A DNA stretch of 64,000 nt from JANRKF01 sp033763575 (GTDB lineage: Bacteria; Pseudomonadota; Alphaproteobacteria; Rickettsiales; SXRF01): NCBI GenBank assembly GCA_033763575.1, contig JANRKF010000035.1, forward strand, positions 1 through 64,000, written 5' to 3'. The notes beneath the pieces are model-generated. The model worked only from the letters and a program-made list of their open reading frames with translations, ran no database searches and was not told the DNA's origin. Positions 1 to 7,549 of the stretch are shown here, piece after piece; the first letter of the stretch is position 1; each line of letters opens with the position of its first letter. A program made the position numbers and the translations under genes.

Positions 1-3
1 GGC

Positions 4-58
4 AGTGGTCAGAGTTCAGTCAGTCAAGCTGTTGCACTGACCACCGAACTCTGACCAC
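4..58. repeat. Inverted repeat, possible hairpin
   Basis: A perfect 14-base inverted repeat (AGTGGTCAGAGTTC at 4-17 and its complement at 45-58) encloses a 27-base loop. It lies just beyond the stop codon of the peroxiredoxin gene and could act as a transcript end or stabilising hairpin, but there is no clear T tract. Words of the type AGTC/GGTC recur in hairpins at 17932-18027 and 21552-21600, so this may belong to a dispersed family. Confidence 0.6.
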
Positions 59-66
59 TTTCTTGA

Positions 67-705
67 TTAGAGTTTCTTGGCGTTTTTCTTCAGGTAATCG
101 GCCACGCCGTCGCTATTGGCTTCCATGCCGTCGTCGCCGCGCTGCCAACCGGCCGGGCATACTTCGCCATGTTCTTCGAAGAATTGCAGCGCATCGACCA
201 TGCGCAGCGCTTCATCGACATTGCGGCCCAGCGGCAGATCGTTGATGAGTTGGTGACGCACGACGCCGTCGCCGTCGATCATGAAGGTGCCGCGCAGGGC
301 AACCGCGCCGCCGATCAATACGTCGTAATCGCGTGCGATCGATTTGGTGAGGTCGGAGACCATCGGGAACTGAATGTTGCCGATGCCGCCTTTTTCAACC
401 GGCGTGTTTTTCCATGCCCAGTGAGTGAAATGCGAGTCGACCGAGCAACCGATCACTTCGGTTTTGCGCAGTTTGAATTCTTTGATGCGGTTGTTAAACG
501 CGATGATTTCCGACGGGCAAACGAAGGTGAAATCGAGCGGCCAGAAGAACAGCACGCCGATTTTGCCTTGCTTGGTCACTTTGCCGGAAGCGTCTTTTTT
601 GATACCTAAATGGCTGTAGAGGTTGAAACTTTCTTCGAAGCTGCCATCGGGCATCACTGCTTTTGCGGTGAAATCCGGGGCGGTTTTGCCAACAAGTACG
701 CTCAT
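67..705 (-). CDS. Typical 2-Cys peroxiredoxin (AhpC/Prx1 family)
   Basis: The 212-residue product is a thiol peroxidase that reduces hydrogen peroxide and organic hydroperoxides in the cytoplasm. The thioredoxin-fold N-terminus is followed by the peroxidatic site FTFVCPSEIIAF near residue 60, and the resolving cysteine lies in HGEVCPAGW near residue 180, as in Prx1-type dimers. The length matches alphaproteobacterial AhpC-like proteins. The start is supported by a GGAGA ribosome site a few bases upstream. It is divergent from the SURF1 gene, with about 75 bases between them, and appears monocistronic. No ahpD or ahpF neighbour is visible, so the reductant is unknown. Confidence 0.93.
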   Translation of the reverse strand: MSVLVGKTAPDFTAKAVMPDGSFEESFNLYSHLGIKKDASGKVTKQGKIGVLFFWPLDFTFVCPSEIIAFNNRIKEFKLRKTEVIGCSVDSHFTHWAWKNTPVEKGGIGNIQFPMVSDLTKSIARDYDVLIGGAVALRGTFMIDGDGVVRHQLINDLPLGRNVDEALRMVDALQFFEEHGEVCPAGWQRGDDGMEANSDGVADYLKKNAKKL

Positions 706-781
706 AATCGGTCTCCATGATTTGGGGGGTTACGAAGTCAAAGAATTGCTTTATATATAGGCGCGTGCAAACAATCTTCAA

Positions 782-1459
782 GTGGTGATTATGCAATTTC
801 GTAAACTGGAACTACTGCCGACGCTTTTTTTTATCGCCTCCTTCGTGGTGCTGTGCGCGCTCGGCACGTGGCAGTTGCAGAGGCTGGCATGGAAAGAATC
901 GATCATCGCCGCGTCCGAAGCCAGGCGGCACCTTCCCATCCTTGCCGGATTGCCGGAAGATACCGGCGATCTGGTGTACCGCAAGGCCGCGCTCACCGGA
1001 CGTTTTCTTTATGACCATACGATTCACCTGATTGGCCGCCAGCAGGGAATGAATGTCGGTTATTATATGGTGACGCCGTTTGCGCTCGACGATGACGGGC
1101 GTGTCATTCTGGTCAATCGCGGCTTTTCGCCCCTGGGTAAGGAAACCAAGCCTGCGGGGCTGGTGACGGTTTCGGGGGTATTCCGCCCGCTGCGCCAGAA
1201 GCGTTATTTCGCGCCGGAAAATGTCCCGGAAAAAAACATCTGGACCTATGAAGACCTTGATAAAATAGGCGAGATGGTGGGTCAAAGGCCGCTTCCGCTG
1301 GTGCTGGAGGTGATTGGCCAGCAGGAAAAAAATGTGTTCCCGATTCCCGATGATGGAAAAATCATTTTCCAGAACAATCATTTGGGTTATGCGATTACCT
1401 GGTTCGCCCTTGCCGTCACCAGTGTGGTGATGTTCGGCGCGTATTACCGGAAGAAGTAA
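782..1459 (+). CDS. SURF1 family cytochrome c oxidase assembly protein
   Basis: This 225-residue protein has the SURF1 architecture: an N-terminal membrane segment (residues about 8-28, ending in the family signature GTWQLQRL), a periplasmic domain, and a second membrane segment near residues 200-220. SURF1 proteins help insert haem a into subunit I of aa3-type oxidase. Motifs such as ILVNRGF and the ITWFALA segment near the C-terminus fit the family. It ends four bases before thrC, an arrangement common in alphaproteobacteria where the oxidase genes lie upstream; here the upstream neighbour is peroxiredoxin, so the oxidase genes must be elsewhere. The start is within a short divergent intergenic region. 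Confidence 0.92.
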   Translation: MVIMQFRKLELLPTLFFIASFVVLCALGTWQLQRLAWKESIIAASEARRHLPILAGLPEDTGDLVYRKAALTGRFLYDHTIHLIGRQQGMNVGYYMVTPFALDDDGRVILVNRGFSPLGKETKPAGLVTVSGVFRPLRQKRYFAPENVPEKNIWTYEDLDKIGEMVGQRPLPLVLEVIGQQEKNVFPIPDDGKIIFQNNHLGYAITWFALAVTSVVMFGAYYRKK

Positions 1460-1462
1460 GCG

Positions 1463-2848
1463 ATGCGTTATATTTCCACACGCGGGGCTGCGCCCGCACT
1501 CAATTTTGAAGAAGTCGTGCTGGCCGGGCTTGCCAGCGACGGCGGACTGTATGTGCCCGAAAGCATCCCGCAGCTCTCTATGCCGGAAATTGCGGCGATG
1601 CGCGGGCTCTCCTACCCCGATCTTGCCTATAACATCATCTCGCGCTTTACCGGCGAAACGATTGACGCGGGCGCGCTCTCGCAGATTATTGCCGATGCGT
1701 ATGGCGAGTTTCGCCATGAAGCGATCGCGCCGCTGAAGCAGCTTGATGCGCATACTTATTTATTGGAACTGTTCCACGGGCCGACGCTCGCGTTCAAGGA
1801 TTTCGCGCTGCAATTCCTTGGCCGGTTGCTCGGCCATATTCTGGAGAAGAAACAACAGAAGGTGGTGGTGATCGGTGCAACCTCCGGCGACACCGGTTCG
1901 GCGGCAATCGTCGGCTGCGCCGGGCGCGGCAGCATGGATATTGTGATACTCTATCCGAAGGGCCGGGTGTCGGACGTGCAGCGGCGGCAGATGACGACGG
2001 TGGCCGATAAAAACGTGCATAACCTCGCGGTCGACGGCACGTTTGATGATTGCCAGGACATGGTGAAGGCGTTGTTTAACGATGCGGCCTTCCGCGAAAA
2101 ACATCACCTGACGGCGGTGAACTCCATCAACTGGGCACGCATCCTCGCGCAGGTGGTCTATTATTTTTATGCAGCGCTTTCACTCGGCGCTCCGGCGCGC
2201 ACCATTTCCTTCGCGGTGCCGACGGGGAATTTCGGCGATATTTATGCCGGCTATATCGCCAAGCGCATGGGGCTTCCGATTGCGCAGCTTATCATCGCCA
2301 CCAATAAAAACGATATACTTGCGCGCACGATTGCCACGGGAACCTACGGCATGAGCGGGGTATCGCCGTCGCTTTCGCCGTCCATGGATATCCAGATTTC
2401 AAGCAATTTCGAGCGGCTGCTGTTTGACCTGCATGGCCGCGACGGCGCAAAAATAAATAAGATAATGCAGGGCTTCCGCGATACGAAATCGCTCGCGCTC
2501 GAACCGGCGGCCTATGTGCAGCTCACGCGTGAATTCGCGAGCGCCTCGTGCAACGACGAGGAGACGCTTGCCACCATCAAGGCATGTTATGAGGCGACCG
2601 GCGAGCTGCTCGATCCGCATACGGCGGTGGGGCTGCAGGTGGCTGGGCGTTGCCGCGCCGACCTCGCCACGCCGGTGGTGGTGCTCGCGACCGCGCATCC
2701 GGCCAAATTTCCCGATGCGGTGAAAAAAGCGACCGGCCTCGCGCCCGCGCTGCCCGCGCATCTGGCCGATCTGTTCGAGCGCAGGGAGCGTATGCAGGAC
2801 GTGGCGAATGATGTGGCGGCGGTGAAAGCGGTGATTGAAAAATTGTGA
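1463..2848 (+). CDS. thrC: Threonine synthase
   Basis: The 461-residue enzyme converts O-phosphohomoserine to threonine using pyridoxal phosphate. It begins with the family signature MRYISTRG, and the cofactor lysine lies in FHGPTLAFKDFALQF near residue 110. The SGDTGSAA loop and the VNSINWARI segment are typical of the long (fungal/proteobacterial) class. The gene starts three bases after the SURF1 stop and its stop overlaps the GTG start of the M16 peptidase (GTGA), so the three genes are probably cotranscribed and the last two translationally coupled. Confidence 0.96.
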   Translation: MRYISTRGAAPALNFEEVVLAGLASDGGLYVPESIPQLSMPEIAAMRGLSYPDLAYNIISRFTGETIDAGALSQIIADAYGEFRHEAIAPLKQLDAHTYLLELFHGPTLAFKDFALQFLGRLLGHILEKKQQKVVVIGATSGDTGSAAIVGCAGRGSMDIVILYPKGRVSDVQRRQMTTVADKNVHNLAVDGTFDDCQDMVKALFNDAAFREKHHLTAVNSINWARILAQVVYYFYAALSLGAPARTISFAVPTGNFGDIYAGYIAKRMGLPIAQLIIATNKNDILARTIATGTYGMSGVSPSLSPSMDIQISSNFERLLFDLHGRDGAKINKIMQGFRDTKSLALEPAAYVQLTREFASASCNDEETLATIKACYEATGELLDPHTAVGLQVAGRCRADLATPVVVLATAHPAKFPDAVKKATGLAPALPAHLADLFERRERMQDVANDVAAVKAVIEKL

Positions 2849-4059
2849 CCTATCATCTCACCACTTTGAACAACGGCCTGCGCGTCGCCACCGAATTCCT
2901 GCCGGGGGTGGAGAGCGTGTCGATCGCCGTGTCGGTGGGGGTGGGAGCGCGTTACGAGTCGCTCGCCGAAAACGGCCTTTCGCATTTGCTGGAGCATATG
3001 GCGTTTAAGGGCACGGCGACGAGGAGCGCCAAAGACATCGCCGAGGCGTTCGATAATATCGGCGGGCAGCTCAACGCCTACACCTCGATGGAGATGACGG
3101 TCTATTACGCCAAGGTGCTGAAAAAAGACGCGGCGTTCGCCCTCGAAATCCTTGGCGATATCCTCCAGAATTCCACCTTCGCCGAGGAGGAATTGGCGAA
3201 GGAAAAAGACGTGATCGTGCAGGAAATCGCCATGCATCAGGATTCGCCGGAGGACCTGATCGTCGACCAGTTCGACATCACGGCGTTCCCTGACCAGCCG
3301 CTTGGGCGCTCGATCCTGGGGGCGGCGAAACAGGTGAGCGCCTACACGCGGGACGAGGTGATGGGCTATATGCGGCGGCATTATGTGCCGTCGAATATCA
3401 TCGTTTCTGCGGCGGGGAATCTCGACCATGGAAAATTCGTTTCGGATGTGGAACGGTTCTTTGCGCTTGCGGGTGGAACATCTGCCCCGGCCGCGCCGGT
3501 GGCGCGTTATGCAGGCGGCGAGAAGCATGTGAAAAGCGACCACGAGCAGCTGCATGTGGCGCTTGGGTTCCCGGCGGTGAATATCCATGATCCGCGCTAT
3601 TACGCGCTGCAGCTTTATGCGAGTATTTTAGGCGGCGGCATGTCGTCGCGGCTGTTTCAGGAGGTGCGCGAAAAGCGCGGGCTGGCCTATTCGGTGTATG
3701 CGATGGGCAGCGGCTATCAGGATGTCGGCCTGCTCAGTATTTACGCCGCCACCTCGCCGGAGAAAGCCACGGGACTGGTCGAGACGGTGCGTGCCGAAGT
3801 GGAAGGCATGGGCAAACAGGTAAGCGATACCGAACTGGCCCGCGCCAAAAACCAGAGCAAGGCGGAGCTGCAGATGTCACGCGAATCCTCGCAGACGGTG
3901 GCGGGCTGGATGGGGCGCCACCTGCTCATGTATGGCGAATACAAACAATTACCCGCGATCTTTGAGAAGATCGATGCGGTGACGAAAGAAGATGTGCAGG
4001 CGCTTGCAACCGTCATCGGTTCCGGTGCGCCGACCTTCGCCATGCTCGGCGAACTTTGA
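2845..4059 (+). CDS. M16 family zinc peptidase (mitochondrial processing peptidase-like)
   Basis: The 404-residue protein carries the inverted zinc motif HLLEH (in LSHLLEHMAFKGT, near residue 50) and the downstream zinc-ligand glutamate in VIVQEIAMH near residue 130. The C-terminal half has the second M16 domain, including GGGMSSRLFQEVREKRGLAYSV. This is the single-chain bacterial relative of the MPP beta subunit, found next to thrC in many alphaproteobacteria. Its start is a GTG overlapping the thrC stop, implying translational coupling. The substrate is not known from the sequence; no signal peptide is evident, so it probably acts in the cytoplasm. Confidence 0.92.
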   Translation: MTYHLTTLNNGLRVATEFLPGVESVSIAVSVGVGARYESLAENGLSHLLEHMAFKGTATRSAKDIAEAFDNIGGQLNAYTSMEMTVYYAKVLKKDAAFALEILGDILQNSTFAEEELAKEKDVIVQEIAMHQDSPEDLIVDQFDITAFPDQPLGRSILGAAKQVSAYTRDEVMGYMRRHYVPSNIIVSAAGNLDHGKFVSDVERFFALAGGTSAPAAPVARYAGGEKHVKSDHEQLHVALGFPAVNIHDPRYYALQLYASILGGGMSSRLFQEVREKRGLAYSVYAMGSGYQDVGLLSIYAATSPEKATGLVETVRAEVEGMGKQVSDTELARAKNQSKAELQMSRESSQTVAGWMGRHLLMYGEYKQLPAIFEKIDAVTKEDVQALATVIGSGAPTFAMLGEL

Positions 4060-4077
4060 GGGCGTCTTGTGGCGGGC

Positions 4078-4362
4078 TCACACCGCTTTTAGTTTCTCAT
4101 ATTCTTCCGGCGTCAGTGTTTTAAGCACGGTGACGGCGTGGATTCTGGCGATTTCATCGGCGACCACCGCATGCACAGTGCGCGAGCGGTCGACGCGGCT
4201 CATGCCCGCGAATTTTTCCGAGACGACGACGATGCCCAAATGGCTTTCATCGAGGTCTTCCGGCAAATGCCCGGCATGCTTGTTGCTGTCATTGATGATG
4301 CGCAGGAATGTGGGCGAGAAATGGCGCGCAAGTTTTTCTTCCATCTGTTTGGCGATCGACAT
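4078..4362 (-). CDS. BolA family protein
   Basis: A 94-residue BolA-fold protein. The conserved histidine region HAGH (in NKHAGHLPE, near residue 30) and the C-terminal IHAVTVLKTLTPEEY segment are diagnostic. BolA proteins pair with monothiol glutaredoxins to bind iron-sulfur clusters, and some act as regulators; which applies here cannot be told. A strong AAGGAG ribosome site precedes the ATG. The gene is convergent with the M16 peptidase gene. Upstream it is separated from gshA by a palindromic repeat. Confidence 0.9.
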   Translation of the reverse strand: MSIAKQMEEKLARHFSPTFLRIINDSNKHAGHLPEDLDESHLGIVVVSEKFAGMSRVDRSRTVHAVVADEIARIHAVTVLKTLTPEEYEKLKAV

Positions 4363-4378
4363 GGTTTCTCCTTATTTA

Positions 4379-4480
4379 CTCCCTCCCCAATAGGGGGAGG
4401 GTTGGGGTGGGGGCATCCACGGGAGACGGAGCCATTATGCCCCCCTCCCGGCCTCCCCCCTACTGGGGGAGGGGTAGGTT
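4379..4480. repeat. G/C-rich palindromic repeat pair
   Basis: Two hairpin-forming units (CCCTCCCCAATAGGGGGAGG around 4381-4400 and CCTCCCCCCTACTGGGGGAGG around 4453-4473) flank a short spacer. Such modules are common as dispersed intergenic repeats in alphaproteobacteria. This copy extends into the 3' end of the gshA reading frame, so the last residues of that protein are repeat-encoded. Confidence 0.75.
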
Positions 4481-5667
4481 TCCTGCGCGGCGGCGAGCGC
4501 GGCGATGGCGGCGACGATGCCGTAGGCCCGGAAGTCGCATTCACGCACTGATTTCCGGTCGGTATCGCTGGTTTCCCTCTCGTCGCACATGCCGACGAAT
4601 TCCATGCCGGCGGCATTCAGGTTGTTGGTGGTGTCGCGCTGGCCGTTCACCCTGTACATGCCGCCCACCGGCAGCCCGTCGATCATATACACCATCGGTT
4701 CGGCCGGTTTGCCGTCCACCGCGTCGATGGTGGGGATACCGTCCTGGATGATGACTTCGCTGACGCGCGCGCCTTCCTTGACCACCTGCATTTTGTTGCG
4801 TTCTTTTTTGTTCAGCTCGAGCATTTCGGCGCCGCTTTTCACGGTCATGATGCCCATGCCGTAAGTGCCGGAATCGGCCTTGATGAAGGCGTAAGGCTCG
4901 CCGCTGATGCCGTACTGCGCATATTTTTTGCGCGAGCGGGCGAGCATTTCATCAATCGCTTTGGCGACGCATTCGAGGCCGCTCTTTTCTTTGAAATCGA
5001 TCATGCCGCAGCCATGCGAATCGGCGGCGATCAGCCATGGGTCGAGGGAAAAGCGCGTAGCAAAATGTTCCGCGAGTGTTTTATACGCGGCAAAATGCAC
5101 GCTCTTGCGGCGGCGATACCAGCCCATCTGCGGCGGCGGCAGGATGGGCTGCGGCAATTCCAGAAGCGCCGGGGGAATGCCGCCGGTGCAGTCATTGTTC
5201 AAAATAAAAGCGTCGGCATCCTGTGCGTCTGCAAATGGAATCTGCGTGATCGTGCGCCCGCTGAGCGTGGCAAGCGCTGCCGGTTCGTTGTTTGCAAGGC
5301 TCGCGATGCGCGTTTCATATCCCGCCCCGATCAGAATATCGGTGAGCACGGCGAGGTTTTCGAGATAGCCTAAATTGCGCGTATGGTTTTCCGGTACGAT
5401 GACCAGGCGTTTCGCCTGCGGCAGGCGCTCGCTGAGATAATGCGCGGCATAGCGCGAGGCGCGGGCGCGGGCGGCGAGCGACAAATTATTGAACCCGGCG
5501 GGATACAGGTTGGTATCGACCGGGGCGAGGCGGAAGCCGGAATGGCGCAAATCGACCGATGTATAAAAATACGGGTTCGCATGGCCGCGCTGCTCGCCGA
5601 ACCAGTGTTCGATTTCGTCGCCCTGCTTTTCATAGAGTGCGCGCAACGTTTTCAGGATATCTGTCAT
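4435..5667 (-). CDS. gshA: Glutamate–cysteine ligase (proteobacterial/Acidithiobacillus-type)
   Basis: The 410-residue protein resembles the glutamate–cysteine ligase family first defined in Acidithiobacillus, which makes gamma-glutamylcysteine for glutathione synthesis. Family-like stretches are YFYTSVDLRHSGFRLAPVDTN near the N-terminus, LVIVPENHTRNLGYLENL, and the ATP-grasp-like KADSGTYGMGIMTV near residue 270. Its start overlaps the stop of rsmE (ATGA), so the two genes are coupled, with rsmE first. The final residues (YPSPSRGEAGRGA) read through a palindromic repeat and are unlikely to belong to the original protein; the natural stop was probably lost when the repeat inserted. Function is inferred from family resemblance only. 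Confidence 0.85.
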   Translation of the reverse strand: MTDILKTLRALYEKQGDEIEHWFGEQRGHANPYFYTSVDLRHSGFRLAPVDTNLYPAGFNNLSLAARARASRYAAHYLSERLPQAKRLVIVPENHTRNLGYLENLAVLTDILIGAGYETRIASLANNEPAALATLSGRTITQIPFADAQDADAFILNNDCTGGIPPALLELPQPILPPPQMGWYRRRKSVHFAAYKTLAEHFATRFSLDPWLIAADSHGCGMIDFKEKSGLECVAKAIDEMLARSRKKYAQYGISGEPYAFIKADSGTYGMGIMTVKSGAEMLELNKKERNKMQVVKEGARVSEVIIQDGIPTIDAVDGKPAEPMVYMIDGLPVGGMYRVNGQRDTTNNLNAAGMEFVGMCDERETSDTDRKSVRECDFRAYGIVAAIAALAAAQETYPSPSRGEAGRGA

Positions 5668-6482
5668 GAGGGCCTTTTGAAATGCGGTGGCTGCGACCAG
5701 TCTCCCGCCGCCGACAACACGCAGGCAAGGGCGGCGACGGCGGCGGTATCGGCACGTAATATACGCGGTCCCATGCCAAAGCCAATGGCGAATGTGGATG
5801 ATTGCAGCATGCGGTGTTCTTCGGCGGAAAACCCGCCCTCCGGGCCGATCAATATCGTCACCCCCGACTTGATCGGGGGTCTAGGGCCGCTTGCTGGGGT
5901 ATCCCTTGTGATGCTGGATCCCCGCTCGGGGGCGGGGATGACGGTAAAAAGGGGTGCGCTGGCTCCCGTTTCATCGCCATAAAGCAAAAGACGGCCTGCC
6001 GGGTGGCTGCCCAGAAAATTTGCGAGGTTTTTATGCGTCGTGATGGCGGGCACATCGTGCCGCTCGCATTGTTCGGCGGCGAGGGTGGCATGGGCCTGCA
6101 GTTTTTCGATATTGACGCTTTTGACCACCGCGTGCCGGGTGAAGATCGGATGGATTTCGCGCACGCCGAGCTCGGTCGCTTTTTCCACCACCAGCTCGTT
6201 TTTGTTTTTGATGGCGGCGAAGGCCAGCCATACATCCGGGCAGGGGCGGGGGGTGGAAACCTGCGTGCCAATGACAAGCTGCACGCTGCGTTTGCCCTGG
6301 CTTTGCAAGCTGGCTTCCCATTCACCATTTTCGGCGTTGAAGGCGGTGATTTTCTCGTCGTCTTCGAGCCGCATCACATGCCGCACATAATGTGCGCGCT
6401 GTTCATCAAGCGCGATCAATGCGCCGGGCGAGAGTGTGTCGGTGATATAGAGCCGTACTACTTGTGTCATAGATGGAAACAT
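5664..6482 (-). CDS. rsmE: 16S rRNA (uracil-1498-N3)-methyltransferase with repeat-derived insert
   Basis: RsmE uses S-adenosylmethionine to methylate U1498 of 16S rRNA. The 272-residue protein has the N-terminal PUA-like part (LYITDTLSPGALIALDEQRAHYVRHVMRL) and the SPOUT knot motifs ILIGPEGGFSAEEH and ILRADTAAVAALA. Between the segments LLLYGDETG and ILIGPEGG it carries about 30 extra residues (including VIPAPERGSS) that are encoded exactly by an 86-base palindromic element at 5857-5942. The frame stays open through it, so the gene is probably still functional, with the insert presumably looped out before the knot. It overlaps gshA by four bases and is divergent from ubiA. Confidence 0.92.
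   Translation of the reverse strand: MFPSMTQVVRLYITDTLSPGALIALDEQRAHYVRHVMRLEDDEKITAFNAENGEWEASLQSQGKRSVQLVIGTQVSTPRPCPDVWLAFAAIKNKNELVVEKATELGVREIHPIFTRHAVVKSVNIEKLQAHATLAAEQCERHDVPAITTHKNLANFLGSHPAGRLLLYGDETGASAPLFTVIPAPERGSSITRDTPASGPRPPIKSGVTILIGPEGGFSAEEHRMLQSSTFAIGFGMGPRILRADTAAVAALACVLSAAGDWSQPPHFKRPS
5857..5942. repeat. Palindromic element inserted inside rsmE
   Basis: The 86-base element starts GTCACCCCCG and ends CGGGGATGAC, giving near-perfect terminal inverted repeats. It contains two strong hairpins: CCCCCGACTTGATCGGGGG and CCCCGCTCGGGGGCGGGG. The core TGGATCCCCGC...GCGGGGAT recurs at 6546-6572 (ubiA 5' end) and 19627-19650 (intergenic, opposite orientation). In behaviour it resembles the Rickettsia palindromic elements, which also insert in frame in genes. 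Confidence 0.8.
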
Positions 6483-6517
6483 GTAGTATTTTTATACAGG
6501 CTTGTAAAACTGAACCT

Positions 6518-7390
6518 ATGGATAAACATACGCGCATAACCAAGGCATGGATCCCCGCCTTCGCGGGGATGGAAGTTTATTTGCGCCTGATGCGCCTGCA
6601 CCAGCCGGTGGGGAGCTGGCTGCTGCTCTGGCCGTGCTGGTGGTCGGTGGCGCTTGCGGGCGGGCGCGATCCTTTCATGTACCTGCTGTTTGCGCTGGGG
6701 GCGGTGGCGATGCGCTCGGCCGGTTGCATCATCAACGATATGTTCGACCGCAGGCTCGACCGGCAGGTGGAGCGCACCAGAAACCGTCCGCTGGCAAGTG
6801 GCGCAATTGGAATGTGGCGGGCCTCGCTGCTGCTCGCATGTTTATTGCTCGTTGCGCTGTGGGTGGCGCTGCTGCTGGGCCGCGAGGTGATGCTGTGGTC
6901 GTGCGCGGCACTGCCGCTGGTGGTGGCGTATCCGCTGATGAAACGTATTACATGGTGGCCGCAGCTTTTTCTTGGGCTGACCTTTAACTGGGGCGCGCTG
7001 GTCGGCTGGGTGGCGGTACGCGGCGAGATCGCGTGGCCTGCGGTGATCTTATACGCCGCCTGTGCGTTCTGGACGCTGGGATATGACACGATCTACGCCC
7101 ACCAGGATACAATCGACGATGCGAAAATCGGCGTGAAATCTACTGCATTGAGGCTAGAAAAATTCACGAAGCCTTTTGTACTGGTATGTTACGCAATATT
7201 CGCGTTGCTGTTTTTTCTGGTGGTGCAGCCTGAAAAATGGCCGTTATTTTTCATGGTCTGCATGGCGCTGCATTTGCTCTGGCAGGTCGTCGTGGTGCGG
7301 CTGGATATGCCCAGTTCCTGCAAAAAAACTTTTTCTAGTAATGCGTTAATAGGCTGGTTGCCATTTTTCGCTATTTTATTAACTTTATGA
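6518..7390 (+). CDS. ubiA: 4-hydroxybenzoate polyprenyltransferase
   Basis: UbiA is the integral-membrane prenyltransferase of ubiquinone synthesis. Both aspartate-rich motifs are present: NDMFDRRLDRQVERTRNRP near residue 75 and DTIYAHQDTIDDAKIGVKST near residue 195. Eight or so hydrophobic helices follow the usual pattern. I chose the ATG at 6518; an upstream in-frame ATG at 6473 overlaps the divergent rsmE start and adds no conserved sequence. Residues about 10-18 (WIPAFAGM) are encoded by a copy of the dispersed palindromic repeat, directly before the conserved YLRLMRLHQPVGSWLL segment, so the N-terminus has been extended or replaced by repeat DNA. Confidence 0.94.
   Translation: MDKHTRITKAWIPAFAGMEVYLRLMRLHQPVGSWLLLWPCWWSVALAGGRDPFMYLLFALGAVAMRSAGCIINDMFDRRLDRQVERTRNRPLASGAIGMWRASLLLACLLLVALWVALLLGREVMLWSCAALPLVVAYPLMKRITWWPQLFLGLTFNWGALVGWVAVRGEIAWPAVILYAACAFWTLGYDTIYAHQDTIDDAKIGVKSTALRLEKFTKPFVLVCYAIFALLFFLVVQPEKWPLFFMVCMALHLLWQVVVVRLDMPSSCKKTFSSNALIGWLPFFAILLTL
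6546..6572. repeat. Palindromic repeat core at the ubiA 5' end
   Basis: CATGGATCCCCGCCTTCGCGGGGATGG forms a compact hairpin (ATCCCCGC / GCGGGGAT). It shares its core with the element inside rsmE and with the intergenic copy near 19627-19650. It is read in frame as WIPAFAGM, a peptide that recurs in many bacterial proteomes because of this repeat class. Confidence 0.7.
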
Positions 7391-7549
7391 TAATCATGAT
7401 GTTAACGCATCTCTATCTGAGTCATTGTCCCAAATAATCCGCTGGTTGTTATGTAAAAATTAACAGTAATTTTAAGTAATATTTACCAATCCATGTCATT
7501 CTAATAAGAGTAGTAAAAGCGCTCATATTCGGGGGAATGTCAGGAGCAC

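Noticed and set aside
4138..4551. Frame across the palindromic repeat upstream of bolA
   Set aside because: It is antisense to bolA and gshA and runs through repeat DNA.
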